DNA of 64,000 bases from Lethocerus indicus (GCA_019843655.1 JACDQD010000004.1:32623872-32687871); one strand, 5' to 3'; numbered from the stretch's first letter, positions 31,558 to 44,227 are shown. Notes: generated by a model from the letters alone, not told the origin. Program-made: numbers and translations.

Positions 31558-34500
31558 GTCTCTCTCTCTCTCTCTCTCTCTCCAGTCTGCAGTCCATCCA
31601 GTTGTGCTGTACATAGTTTCCAGGAAAGGGCTGGGACATTATGGGAAGTAGACACGTGGATGGCGAACGGTGTATGCCCCCGGGGGGCCCTACTGCCTCA
31701 CTTCCTCCACATTAGTACAATTAACCTAATGGATGCACGATGGGAGAGACGATGTGGCCTATATACAATAAATATGGCCCCGTGTTCAGGCCGTACAGAT
31801 ATCGATCGGCGATACGGCCGATTATTTCGGGCCGAAATTTCTTTGTGTCATCAAATTGGTCGATTGTCGATAAATGAAGGAACATTGCAACCGTTGTACG
31901 AATTGAAAATATGTTTTGCGGAGCGTACAGAATAAATATTATCACGGGACTTTTTCATGTTGAAACGAATGTAGGCCGACTTAATGATCGTTATTGATCG
32001 AGTGCTATTCGGTAAAGTCTCTACAAGCGTTGCCCTCTAACCTTAACATAGTATGATACAATCGTAGAGGCGTTACACGGTATGAAATTATGAGAAAATC
32101 ATCGCTTTAAACTCAAAGTTATCGGACATATTTTAATCACTTGTCAAGATTTTACAGAAATTCTTCCTATTACTAGCTACCCGCTTAGTCGAGATGATGG
32201 AGCACCGTACCAGTAATACGGAGAACGCATGATCGATAGCCCATTTTCGAAATTTACTTCCGACCATCCATTCCGTTGTTCCTGTAATTCGACTATTACA
32301 GGACATTGACGAGCGGGACCGTTAATTTCGTAAAAAAAAAAAAACGAGCGCCCGAAACCCGGTAATTAATGGACAAAATCTGCCGGTTTTTTAGTGCCCC
32401 GTGATAGTTACGGTGTAGATTTTAAGTTGTACGGATGTGCCACAAGGGAGAGATAATTGACTAAAAAAAAAAGTTTTTTTGGGGGCATTGTTGAAAAACA
32501 ATTTCGGTACCCTTCCAAGAGTTGTTCCACTTCTAAAATATACTGTTTTACCAATCCAATTTCTTCTCCACAAATGAACTTAAGCCCTCCCTTTAGCAAT
32601 GGACATAAATATTGCCTCTCCGTAGTCTGTATTTCGTCGATTGCAGTATATACATCTGAGCCACTAGTTATTGCGATATCAATAACTTATTAGGGCGGTA
32701 AAACGTGAAATGACTTATTTTATGGGCCGAAGTGGGGGTGAAGTCGTCCGAGAAACTACTCAATTACAGATCTGTTCCGGTGGAGCGTGTTCGAGCTCCT
32801 TATATATATATATTTCATTGTCTCGCCGATTGGGACCGATTGTTCTTCGAAAGTTGAAAAGATTAATGGCCAATGAAAAGACGGAAGGAAAGTTCATTGT
32901 TTTCTGTGAAAACCTCACTGGGGACACCGGCGTGATGGGAAAACGGATTTCAGCCAATAACTTTCCTCTTTGGCAATCTCTCGAGTAATTACATCGAAAG
33001 GGATGATACATTTGAATCTAACACGCGCAATTTCCATATTGACATTTCGGCATTTTTTTTTGCAGAATTTTACAATAATTTAGAAAGTAAACAGTGGCCG
33101 AATCTGTTATACAAGTTAAAAACATTAGAAGCTGTTATGGATTATTGATAAATAATTATTTTTTATTTCTCACTGTCGACCATTTTAAAGATTATTTTTA
33201 ATGTGTACAGTGTTCGAAAGTAGGAAGTTTATACTATTATCGGTTTTGTTATCAGCAACCATTACACATGATGTGCATTTTTTTGGTACGAGGGCCGCAT
33301 AAAGATAACAACTGTTGAACAGATCGCCGATAATGGGGCCATAAAGAACGCGGTTTTGTTAGCCCTTTTCAACCTTCCTCCCCCCATAGTTCCCGAAAAA
33401 GCGAATCGATATTTATAGACCGAACAATCATCCCCCGATAATATGTAATCATTCGCTCATTTTCGTCGATTTTAAGGAATCAACTTGAATGTGAATTGTA
33501 ATAAGACCTAGTTTAGCTCGTCCAGAAGGGTAGCTCGATGTCGACGGAAGAACGCTAAATGATAACGTATATTTCCTGATTAAGTGCTGTGCTGTGTACG
33601 CTGAGCGGGAAACATTTACGGCCGTATTTTTCATTCGGTAAAATAATTATCGGTTCTCCCTTTCGGGAGTAAGTTCGGTGAATATAGGAAAAGCCGTTTC
33701 GAAGCCCTCCCCACATTGGGCGGTCATCAAAAATTCAATTACGGGAACGCGGCCGTGAGTTATGGAATAAACCCCCGCCCCTGTGCCGAGAGACAAGAAG
33801 AAACAGTTTAAATTCCATTTGCTCACCGCATTATTTTCTTAAAGGTTCGTTAACTCCGGTTTTCCCGGAGTGCGGCGGAGATTCGCCGTTTTCCTCTCGG
33901 GACTTCAAATGGCTTATTATATAACTTTTCGCGATGAAATTTCACTCTGCAAATTATACAGTCGGAGAGGGGTTGGGGGCGAAAAATGTGTCTACGGTAT
34001 AATAAAAACGAATTGGTGTTTATAAAACACCTGAAATGACGTTCAAATTACAAAATAGGGTGATCGGATCGAATGCTTCATTCTATGCGCAAGTATATTT
34101 CATTTGAGGACAACTGTTGACGTAGTTTCGGAAAAATCGGTGAACATTTTTTTTTGAATTCAACAAATATTTTCTATCTTTCAAGTGTATCAGGAGACCA
34201 GTGAAGATGGAGTTTGGGACAAATTTGCGAAAATTGTCTTGGAAAACACCAGTTTTTATCGCAATTTTTGAGGTACAGAGGGTTTCCTCTCTGAAAATTG
34301 ATTTAAAACCGTATTTTATATCTATATTTATTGGTCGCAATGGCAATATTGAACACTGATTAATTGTTGTCATTTAATTAGTTCCTAAATATTTATAACC
34401 GCAGTAACCAATTTATTAGTGCAACCGGTCAGCCTGCATCATAACTCGGTTGCAGATGTTGAAACAAGAAATAATAATACAAACAATTTTAAACAAGATA

Positions 34501-35270
34501 GAATCTTATATAGGCCCCTTTATATAGGCTCTCGGCACAAAGGGTTGGAAAAGTCCAAGAAGTGGATCACATATTTACCCTCCTATATGAAAGGTAAAGA
34601 GTCATATACCGTATAATAAGCAAAAGCGGTATATAAAACATTCCGAACATTCCCATTCTGGCAACGCTGTAATATAATTCGAGGATTACTCGACTTTTAT
34701 TTACTTCAAGTTACATCGGCACGGAAATGGGGGACGGTCGAAACAAAATATATCGTCAACGTAATCTTTTTCCGGTCAGACGAAATTTAAGTCCGCAAAT
34801 AAGAAAATTGATGCGGGGGCGGGTGGGTTCTTTGGGGGTGGGTGGGGGTTGTGGAAATCGATGAAAAGGCCATGCATCATGTATTGGGCGGGTTGGAAAA
34901 TTGTACCCGTGCACGATATTCTGGTATTTGGGCTTTGGCGGCGGCCACTTGGCGTACAGACCGTTGTTGGTGTTCAACCGGCGGAGTCAACAACAACTCT
35001 ACGATTTAATGCCCGTTCAATACTTGTACTCACAGTTCAAATCAAATCTGATAAAGCGAATATATTTTTTTTTAACGAAAGTCTAATTGAGTGTTTTATT
35101 TTAGGAATAAATTCACTGGCCAAAAATCCCTCGTGGAAACGCGTTTGGTCGAAACAATTTGGAACCGATGATTATTAATTTATGCAATTTTCTTTTTCAA
35201 TAATTAATTACTCTAGTTTTTATGTCTCCGCGACCATAATTCCGTTAAGATAGCGTGATGTCGTGGGATG
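31042..35270. other. Unassigned sequence with a microsatellite
   Basis: Apart from the (TC)n at 31476-31583 I recognise nothing. 32800-32812 is a short (TA)n. The - strand frames at 34083-34373 and elsewhere show no domain. Confidence 0.3.
31476..31583. repeat. (TC)n microsatellite
   Basis: About 108 nt of TC with two CCTG-type interruptions. All long Ser/Leu or Arg/Glu open frames across it are repeat artefacts. Confidence 0.95.
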
Positions 35271-35275
35271 AAAAT

Positions 35276-35310
35276 CTGACGATGGAACCGGTAAGAGTTC
35301 TCGAAACGTC
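35276..35310 (+). ncRNA. Hammerhead-like core motif E1
   Basis: CTGACGA (35276-35282), hairpin T-GGAAC...GTTCT-C, GAA, self-complementary ACGT (35306-35309), C at 35310. I find no good helix I in the flanks, so it would not be a complete ribozyme as it stands. Confidence 0.35.
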
Positions 35311-35415
35311 GGAAGAAAAGGGTAAAAAACCCTTCCGGACGGAGCGTACTCGGGTGTGGTTTCCCGAACAAGTTCTTCCCGGAGTAGTCTAGTTTTTGTC
35401 GATCTTCCGCTCCGT

Positions 35416-35447
35416 CCGACGACGGCCTGCAGCCGAAACCGGTCTAG
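35416..35447 (+). ncRNA. Hammerhead-like core motif E2
   Basis: CCGACGA in place of CTGACGA (U4 changed), C-GGC-CTGCA-GCC, GAA, ACCGGT, C, TAG. Core mutation; probably inactive. Confidence 0.35.
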
Positions 35448-35540
35448 CTTGAGACGCGGGCTCGTCGAAGCAATAATTTATCGAATAATTTATTTACCAC
35501 AGTTTTTTCCGATCTTCTGTCTTAATCCCGCCGCTCTGGC

Positions 35541-35572
35541 CTGTAGACGGCGAATGGCCGAAAGCGGTCTAG
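35541..35572 (+). ncRNA. Hammerhead-like core motif E3
   Basis: CTGTAGA (A6 changed), C-GGC-GAAT-GGCC, GAA, AGCGGT, C, TAG. Decayed copy of E2. Confidence 0.3.
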
Positions 35573-35589
35573 ATTGAGACCGAACATGC

Positions 35590-37562
35590 GAACGATAAAA
35601 GCTAATATATCATCCCACGTAACGTCCAATCTATGACCACTATATAATCCTGAAATTAAAATAATTAGACGAATTTATCGTCTTCGTACTTGAACGTCGG
35701 GAATTCCCTCGTTTTAAACGGGGTCTGAAAAGTTGGCGATAATTTTTCAGAAAAGCGCTACACTTTGTCTTCTCCCGACACGCTACCGAATTATTCCGTT
35801 TCGGTCCGGTCATTAATATACATTTTAGGTTGTTAAAAATGACTCTATAAGAGAAAAAAAAACCCTTTTTTTTTTCTTTTTGCACCGAACAATCTCGCGA
35901 CAGAAGAGAAACCCCCCCCCACCCATTGTATTCGTGAGTTATCAATTCGATGAAGAATAATAAGAAAGTTGTGCGGTCGTTTCGGCCTGACTGATGGCTT
36001 GGATTGCACGACACCGACTCCCTTCAGATCCTATCAATTTGGGGGAGAAATTTATTCCAACCGAGGTGTACAAACCTTTTTGTTCACTGTCCAATATTAG
36101 CCACAGTATTTTGATTTTAAATAAGCTGTAATCAGAGAAAAATATATAGATAAAAACCCGGCGATGAAATATGTGAAGGTCAGCACATATCCCGCTATCC
36201 TTGTACTTACATCACTGTCAACATTGTACTGTAAAGTACAGCAATATAATTTATTTACCCCCTCTTTTCAACCCTTATTAACATAAAAATGACCGTGTAA
36301 ATCAAGTCGAAAGTTGGCCGCTGCGAATTATCACGAGAGGCATATAAAATTTTATAGCGCGCAGCTGTAAAATGTAATTTTATGATCTGCTACAACTATT
36401 GACAATTCATGACGCCCCTCCCGGTCATAAATTAAACGAAAAAACGAAATATATATCTTCTATAAGAAAAGGAATAATGACAGCTAGGGAAAATAGGATT
36501 TGGCTAGGGAAAATTTCAAGGCCAGGGGATCGTTTGAGTTCTTAACGCGAGCAGGGGGAAAATAATGGACTGGGAAATCCGACGAAAATTCTGAGTTGTC
36601 GGGAAGAATTTTTTCATTGGTGAACAACCGGAGGTGTGGGCGGGGTGTGGGGGGGGGGTGGAGGGTGGCCGACTACTCGGAAATGCAAAACGTGCAGATT
36701 CTTCAGCAATGCGTATTCCGTATTTTAAGCGGTCATTTGAATTGTTCCGTGGGCGGGGGCTGAAGGGGGATGGATTCATTTTGCCAACGGAAGCTCAAGC
36801 TTATTGCTTTCCCGGCTGTACGTCTGTACAGGCCCGAATAAAGACCGACTCAATAATAGACGCGTCGCTGAAATGACTTCGTTTGAGAAGGATAAAGTAG
36901 AGACACTTCAGCACTGAGATGTAGCCAACTTAGAGTTGCAGGCACAGTTTATTTTTTGGTGAAAGTGTCACTGCAATTTAGCCTTTCTTAACAGACATTA
37001 TTTATTACTATTGCACGAATGAATATATTATGTGCTATTTTCACATAGAAAACGTGAATCGGAAATCGGGGTCGGAAAACTACACGTATATAGTTTATAG
37101 TGGGTATTAGAAATACATTTCTAAAAAAATTGTATTTATATTCAATTTAAAATTTGCGGACGGATAAAGAATTTCGCCTTTTTCGAATAGAATATCGAGT
37201 AAACTACATAATTCGAATACTTTCTAGGTGGCAGTTCTAGACATAAAACAGGGTTTCTGTATTTCCTAATAGTTCCTTTTTTAAGTTGTCTTTGAAATAT
37301 TATCATAGCCTTGTGAAGGGTCATAGTTTAAAGTTACTCTCGCTCATCCATTTTCTGGACATTTTCCGACATTGGGTTATTAGAGATTTTAAATTCCAAC
37401 GATTTTAAAAACAACGTCAACGCTTTATACTTTAAAAGAGTAACAACTAATTTTGTTCTGCCAAAAGTTATTTCAACTTTGCCCCACTAATGTTCCGAGT
37501 AAGAAAATCTGCTCTTCCCAAACTCGCTTAAAATAGATTTCCGAATGGAACTTTCGCGTGTC
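35590..37562. other. Unassigned sequence
   Basis: C9 (35912-35920) and G9 (36649-36657) runs. No coding or element signature seen. Confidence 0.3.
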
Positions 37563-37763
37563 CTACCTGTAATTGTGTGGGCCCATTTCACGCACTTTGT
37601 GTCCGATACTGGCGGCAACGTCTATAGCCGTTTTTATCGAATCTGGTACTGTTAAAAGCCGGGCTGTTGTTGGGCCAACATCTTTCACCCCCCCCCCGGA
37701 CCGACTAACGTACGGCCGAATATCACGCACCACTCCAATGCGGCTTTCGTGTCCCTTCCTCAT
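37563..37763 (-). CDS. Possible exon or transposon-derived ORF of unknown function
   Basis: A 66-codon - strand frame reads RIGVVRDIRPYVSRSGGGVK, DVGPTTARLLTVPDSIKTAI and HKVREMGPHNY. It ends exactly at ATTACAG|GTAGGA, a good splice donor in phase 2. Composition and residue order look like real protein (TTARLLTVPDSIK, alternating basic and hydrophobic), unlike the neighbouring chance frames. There is no convincing acceptor upstream, and a C10 run interrupts the + strand at 37688. I do not recognise the family. The 170-aa + strand frame over it is a shadow. Confidence 0.3.
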   Translation of the reverse strand: MRKGHESRIGVVRDIRPYVSRSGGGVKDVGPTTARLLTVPDSIKTAIDVAASIGHKVREMGPHNYR

Positions 37764-39254
37764 GCTTTTAATTGGACTCGCTTTTATTTTCCTTTTATAT
37801 AATACTTTGAAGAAGTTGATCGAAAGTACCGGGCGCCGGGTCGTCCCTCGAATATGTCGGAGAAAAATATTTCCCGCACACTCGAAGTCGTTTGTCGTAC
37901 CGCCAAAGATTAATCTTCGGCGGGTAACATTCAGGAATCAAATTTTCCCCAAACTCTATCGAAGAAATGTGATATTCGAAGAAGCACAAAGTAATATTCG
38001 GTTAGGTAATTTTTATTTTGAAATGCCTATTCAAAAGAGCCCAACAAAAGAACCACCAAACACCAAAACAGAGACAGAAGAGTGAAATGACAGAAACGAC
38101 GAATTGTGGGTCAAGAAGTTAGGCATAAATTAATTTTATAGTCTCAATATAATTTATAAGAAATAGTGATGAATTCGGCTGACTTGTAGATTTGCAAAAC
38201 TGTCGCAAAATGGATTCTATCTAAACGAAATAAAAGGCGCTGAAGTTCTTTAGAGGGAACAAAATTTATAAGGTACTCTTGCATAAATACCAAATCATTA
38301 ATTCGATCATTAAATTTAATAATTGAAATAGTTTATTCGGTGAAAATTTAATGGAAATAGACGTTTTGTTTCGTCCCGCCGCGCACAATTAATTGCCGTT
38401 TCTCAATCCATTAATTAGGCACGTCCATTTGGTAAAACCATGTATTATTTACGATTGATTGGTAGTTAATTCTTGTTATCCGCTATTGGACGCGAAAGCT
38501 CTCACCGGGGTAAATATATAGGGGTTGGCTCGCGTTTGGTTCGTCGTATTCGATATTTAACAATACGATTTTACACCGTCTTAAAATGCAATTAATAATA
38601 ACCTGATAATTTTTCACGTAACATAAATTCAGCGGGTGTAACGGAACTAACAGAAAAGGTAAATTATTCATCCTAGCAGTTGTCTATTGTCTATTGATTG
38701 GCGCGGTGGGCTGGCCCGCCCTTTTAGCCCTTTTACGACCGAGCGGCCTCAACTATTTTTATTAGGGCACTAAACCGACCTCGAACCGATCCAGTACTGT
38801 CCTATTTCTGTTCTTTCCTCTTCCCAACTAAAAAAAACCGCCCCTCTTATGTAGACGTTGATAGACCGGTCAAATTGTAATTTTGAAAGCGGAAAACGGC
38901 ATCGTATTCGGTATTCCTTGAGTAGTGGCTATACAGAAATTTGGCTGTAATTAAGATGAACAAGACATTTGATTTAAAATGATTATATTCGCTCTAGTTC
39001 GTTCTAGTTATATATAATTGTCAACCCGTTGTCGGGAATCGATATTCGAAGAGGAGAACGTCTTCGATTTCTTCTTTCTTCATCAATAAGACAAACTCAA
39101 AAAAATTTTTTTCGACTGATCCATTTCCCTCCACTCTTATATTCCTCGACATCCTGACACCGCTGCTCGTTCTGGTCCGGGAAATGGAGTATTGAATTCG
39201 ATTGTCAAGAAAGTAACTTCTGTTCCGAGAAGAGCCACTTTTCTTCCCGTTTTC
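37764..39254. other. Unassigned sequence
   Basis: AT-rich. Nothing recognised. Confidence 0.3.
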
Positions 39255-39375
39255 CCGAACCGTTCTCAACTTCCTATTGAAGTAGACGGGGTTACACTTG
39301 GACAGAAAATTGACGCAAGGACTCGAACGTAGAGAAACTAAACGACAATTTCTATTAAGATTCCTCGACAACACT
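39255..39375 (+). mobile_element. Jockey-type LINE reverse transcriptase fragment
   Basis: The + strand reads LNFLLK-stop-TGLHLDRKLTQ then RRETKRQFLLRFLDN. The YLGLHLDRRLTW...KR..L motif of Jockey-clade reverse transcriptases is recognisable, and the segment is homologous to 53165-53340. A stop in place of a codon shows decay. Confidence 0.55.
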
Positions 39376-41054
39376 TGCAAACAAATTATTAATTTTAAAC
39401 TATATTCAGGCTGATATATCTAGCCGTCTAACTCCCCAAAAATTGCTTCGTAAAATTGTCACTGAATATAATTTTAAAAATTGTATTCGTTACCGAAAAT
39501 AGAAAATTAGTTAGGTCGACATTGAGGTACCAGAAAAACTTATAATCAGAGTATAAATGAAGCATATATAAACCTCTAAAACGCCCACTACTCCCGTGAT
39601 ATGTAATAGGCTTAACTATGGATTACAGAGTTGAACACGAGTCCAATAAGATAAAACAACAAACGGGATCGGTTCAACTGTTGTTCCATTAATGGACTTG
39701 TAATTCTATCGGTGATCTGATTCGAATCCCATACGGGGTTGATTAATGCGTCTGCGGGGCCTTCAGCCGGTCTAATCGATGCGAATTGCGTGCTGGCCGA
39801 GAGGACAAGTTTTTGTTCGGCATTTAGTCGCCCAATTAATAATATCCCAAGGTGTATCACCGTAAAAAATTAGTTAGAAAGTCTAATTGAAAGAAAATTC
39901 TAAGCTATTCGGGAGCGATCTAAGAAAAACGTCAAGTCCCAATTACGACTTACTACGTCCATAAGTGGCCGTTTACTATGGGAGTCGGTTAACAAAATAA
40001 GATTTGAAATATTAGCGCCGATTGTGCTTCGGCATAGTTACACTTGCCCAGAGACACTTGACGCACCACAAGGTCCCCCCCCCCCCCCCCCAAGTTAAGT
40101 GCACCCCGATAGAGTGGGTGGGTTAAGCTGACAGGAGCCAGTAAGTGTGACAGTTTAAGTGGACTGTACTAATAGAATTATAGTTCCGACCGGCCGAGCG
40201 AACGGTCCACCGGTACCGGAGTACAGTGTAAAGTCAACCCGAGAAGTGTGAAACGTTACTCGAGTGAGCGTAAATTGAGTTCGGTCTTAAATACAATCGC
40301 GCAAACAATATTTTTTAAGTGAAATTTAAGTCCCACCACGTATGAATTGTCCCGCCCAACATCTGTGAGTTATAGAAATATTTAACGCAAATTTGATGAA
40401 ATAAAACTCGGACGACAGCAGGGAAAACTGGGTTAGAATTCGCCCGCAGCGGGGGCCGAATTTCGCGGTAATTAAATATTGTAACAATTTTATAACACTG
40501 GAACTAGTTGCAGAGTGTAAACACAGAAATAATTATTATTGAGTGAAATAATGGCCAACTACAGTCCTTCAGCTTTCTCGCTTTGTCGCATACGCTCGAA
40601 TATTAATGTCTCTCTCCGTTTCTATCTCTCTTTTTCACCATTTTCACCAATCGCTTATTCGCCGACATTGGTTTTCTCCCTTCCATCCCTCCCCCCCCCT
40701 CGGATTCAATAGTCATCCTTTATCCGGGCCAACCGAGCTCAAGTCAATAGCTCTTCGGCGGGATTCAACAGTCCCGACCATCAATCCCAGGATCTCCGCC
40801 TCCTCCTTTTTTTTATCCTGTCCCCCTCGTCCGGATCTATTGCGGGACATACTTCGGAAGACGGCCGATCACGCGAGGGGGGCCATTATTGAAGTTGTAG
40901 CAATTCGGAAAAATAAATGGAAAAACATGCAAATTTATGTATTCTGCCCCCCTCCTCCCACCACCCGCCAAACGGTGTCTCTATGTAGAATTGGACATCA
41001 TTTTATTATAATGTATCCTTTATTTATTGTACAACCTTAATGCTTGTATGTATA
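39376..41054. other. Unassigned sequence
   Basis: Contains a C-run of about 16 at 40076-40091. A GATTCGAATCCC string at 39719-39730 looks like a tRNA B box but has no cloverleaf around it. Confidence 0.3.
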
Positions 41055-41810
41055 GGGTTGTCCGAAAAGTTCAATCCAGTCTTCAATTAATCTAATCGGG
41101 AGCGATACTTTTCCGAATTTATTGTCTCGTCGTTTGGTAAAAGCTCGTAATGGAGGAGGATCCCTTTCCAATCCCACCGGACACAGAGAGCATCAACTTC
41201 TTCGGACGATGACCGGGCTTTTGGGGTGGCTAAAGGTGTTTTATCGCGCTTCCCCCCCCAAGACGTTTTTATAAATTATCCATTTTTCATCCCCCGTCAC
41301 TAATCGCTTCGGAAATGGTGTCCTCCTCGTCGCGTTTGTAAAGCGAGTCGCAGATGGACACGCGATCCGGCAGATTTTTTCCGTTAAATCGTGGGAAACC
41401 CGTACATCCAGACGGCTTATGTAGCCGAGCTTCGCAATATGGTCGTGGAGTTTACGTGTTGTAGAGCGTGGATTATTTTCGATTACTGTTTTAATCGTAT
41501 CTTCGTCTCTGGTGGACGGCCTACCCGGGCCGGTTCTCGATCTTCGAGATCGAAATCTCCTGCTTTAAACAGCTACACCTTTCGGCTACAGCACCTTCGC
41601 CTTTTCGGAAAAAGTAAAGCGTTAAATGCCTATAACGCGCTTTGTTCGCTACCATATTCTAAGGTGTATAAAACTGAGAAAAATTAACTTATCGTAACCG
41701 AACTTTTTTCCAAATATGCCCGAAGTACTGACTTTTAGAATATGCATGATATATTCAGACCTGTCCTAATACCACCTATCGAAAATCGGCACGAACTTTC
41801 CGGACAACCC
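41055..41810 (-). mobile_element. Deleted mariner element (transposase on - strand)
   Basis: Inverted ends GGGTTGTCCGAAAAGTTC (41055-41072) and GAACTTTCCGGACAACCC (41793-41810), with TA on the left edge. On the - strand fragments read AGDFDLEDRE-PGRP, ENNPRSTTRKLHDHIAKLG, WVSHDLTEK and, nearer 41130-41180, WDWKGILLHYELLP. These are the HTH region, the WVPHELT linker and the VWWDWKGIIHYELLP block of mariner transposase, in the right order. The IVTGDEKWI catalytic block between them is deleted and frameshifts separate the rest, so it is inactive. Confidence 0.8.
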
Positions 41811-43274
41811 ATTACAATTGCGGAATATATTTTTTGCCCCGTTTGCGGATTCCACGCCACTTCTTCTGTCCAATTGTAGGCAAAAAAAAACAGAATTTAC
41901 AGTTTGGTCGAACCGAAAAAACGTTGGAAAGTAGACAGTGTTCGGGGGTAGAGGAGATTGCTGCGGGTTGGGGAAGAAAGCGCGACCTAATAGGCGTAAA
42001 TAAGTAAAAAAAATGGAGGAGTTTTTTACGCCACTCCGAGCTCAGCATCGGCGGGGAATAATTCTTCGGGGGCGTATTTCATTCCCCCGTATTTCTCATC
42101 GCCCGCAGTTGGGAAAAGGCATAAATCTGCGGCTGGGACATCTGTCCCGTCTTTCCCGCGAGCTTTTCTTTTCCAGAACTGGGGGTGGGGGTGGGCATCT
42201 CCTTCCCACTTGACCCCCTTCCACCCACCGGCGTTTATTCGTCATTATCCCCAACGTTTCCTGTATTCCCGGAGGTTTCGACGACCACCGAGCCGAGTTA
42301 ATTGTGGACTCCGTCTCAGTATAGAACCAAGTGGCAGCCCAATTAGTTAAACGTAATTAGCGTACAATCATTCAATCCGCAATTGAGGTCTGCAAATTAA
42401 TTATTAAAACGGACACTGTGGTCCAAATTCTCTGGTCTAGCAGTTTCTTGTGTTCTATTGATAGCGGGATAAGATACGACGGAATTTTACCCCCGCATTG
42501 ACGTTTTTCCCGTTTACCGTATCGGATTTCCGCAGGTACATTTAAAGGTCGGAGCAATTTTCACTCTATTTTCAATTTAATTTTTGGAAAATGTTTAAAT
42601 ACCGTTACTCCACTGTTCTCGGCTGGAAATATTGTGTACGGTCGGATAAACGAAACGTGATGTAGGGCGTCCCTCCTAATTGAAAGGAATCTCTTACAAT
42701 TTAATCCAAAATCTGGGGCCCGAAAATTAATTCTCAATTTCCCGGAGGTCACGGAATCGCCGATCGAGTGTTGTTGCATGCCGATAACAACACGGTTTTC
42801 GGACCGCATTCTGCCCCCTAATCGGTTATGACCGGGGATCAATAGGGAGCCCGAATAAATCATTTATACCCTTTTTTTTTTAAGGATTTCTTCTTCTTAC
42901 GTAAGAGATTGCCTGTCACTTGACTCGGAAGTGATTCATTACCGATAATCGAATGTATTTTAATAGGCCAATGACGACAGTAGTAAAACATCCTAAAAAT
43001 CGGAAACTTAATATGCACTGAGAAAAAATGTCTTGATGACTATGAAAAATATTTTATTACTACACTATACAAAGTAGCCGGACTTGTAGGCGAAGCTTTG
43101 ATATGATCTTTTCAAGAGATTCTTGAAATAAGGGGTTGTTTTTAATTTTGAAAAGAATTTCGTTCCCCTGCCGAACAGCAAGGTTTTGCGAAGCAATTGC
43201 CACCCTTTTCACGTTCGCATTATACGGGAAAAATACATAAATTAACAGATAAACACAAAAGATTGTCCATCTGT
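41811..43274. other. Unassigned sequence
   Basis: No coding or repeat signature seen. Short G-rich tracts at 42180-42200. Confidence 0.3.
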
Positions 43275-43311
43275 GCTACTGAAGATGGCGAGCGGCCGAA
43301 ACCGGTTTATC
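43275..43311 (+). ncRNA. Solo hammerhead-like motif (copy D)
   Basis: GCTA (43275-43278), CTGAAGA, T-GGC-GAGCG-GCC, GAA, ACCGGT (43301-43306), then T where the others have C, and TTAT. The core is perfect, but the nucleotide at the cleavage position is U and helix I is lost on the 3' side. Confidence 0.45.
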
Positions 43312-44169
43312 CTAAATCGTTACGACTACTTCGTATGCATTTCTGTTCGACACTTTAACGGATCGCTACAATAGCCTAATGGGCGATGTGATCTAATACA
43401 ATTATTGAATGAGAGCTTAATTATTCAAAGGAGACAAGTGGGGGGGGGGAAACTGTATCGTTCGAAATGGAAATCACGGAATTGATTTCGCGTCGGCCGT
43501 TAACGAAACCGGTTTTATAACCGAGCCGAAATATCGTAAGTTTTATTTATTGAGGAGGTTCCCGGGTATGGGTTGGGGGGTAGTTTAGTGGGTAGGGTGT
43601 TGGCGGGGTGAAAGTCCGGAGCGACGTCATACACGGGGTGGTTTTACGAGTCGCGGTTAACTGGAGGCGGTAAAAGAAACGGCAAGTCGCAGTTTACCCA
43701 CCTCCGGGGTGGGTGCAACCCCCCGTTTGAATATTTCATCGCGGGGTGGCTGGGACGCGAGCACCCCCGGCTGATGCTAACCACCCCTCATCCCTCCATC
43801 CCTCTCTCTCTACGTTATGCAAACGAGCCCGGCCTTTTAACCCGCACCCGGATCCTTATGTTTTTCGTCTTTGTTTTCTTCTCCTCGTTTGAAACCGAGG
43901 TTTTTTTTGCTACCCCTTGTTTACGCCCGCCGGATTAAAGTATCCGACCCCCCCCCGCCCCCCATTTAAACGTGACATTTAGCCTGACCCGGAATAGGGT
44001 ACAGCGATAATTTCTTCCTTTTCTTCACTTTCCACTTTCTATTAACGATAGATTTTCAACCAATATTTATATTTGTAACACACTACTAATGAGTGATCGA
44101 GTTATGTCTTCCAAATGGAATCTAACCCTACGACAAGAGTACGCAATGGAATAATGTTCGAACCCACAT
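43312..44169. other. Unassigned sequence with a GC-rich block
   Basis: 43560-43860 is GC-rich (GACGTCAT at 43623-43630, a hairpin CCACCTCCGGGGTGGG at 43699-43714, C-rich and CT-rich runs). It could be regulatory, but nothing is diagnostic. Confidence 0.3.
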
Positions 44170-44227
44170 ATTCCAAGTTTAACGTAGGTTTGTGGTGTTT
44201 CTGTCTCCTCTCGCTGGTTTGGTCTTT

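Larger units (their letters stand above)
35276..35572 (+). mobile_element. Tandem array of hammerhead-like motifs, probable Penelope-like remnant
   Basis: Three motifs in one direction at 35276, 35416 and 35541, the last two 125 nt apart and sharing GGCC..GAAA, CGGTCTAG and TTGAGAC. Between them lies a hairpin CGGAAGAAAAGGG/CCCTTCCGG at 35309-35337. Tandem repeats of hammerhead-bearing terminal segments are known for Penelope-like elements. No coding sequence is left. Confidence 0.4.

Noticed and set aside
31183..31655. Several long open frames of repeated Ser-Leu or Arg-Glu
   Set aside because: They are translations of the (TC)n microsatellite in different frames.
37573..38085. 170-codon + strand open frame with a hydrophobic stretch
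   Set aside because: It overlaps the more protein-like - strand frame and a C10 run; no homology signal, and composition resembles the surrounding DNA.
39719..39730. GATTCGAATCCC resembling a tRNA B box
   Set aside because: No A box at the right distance and no acceptor or anticodon stem could be folded by eye.
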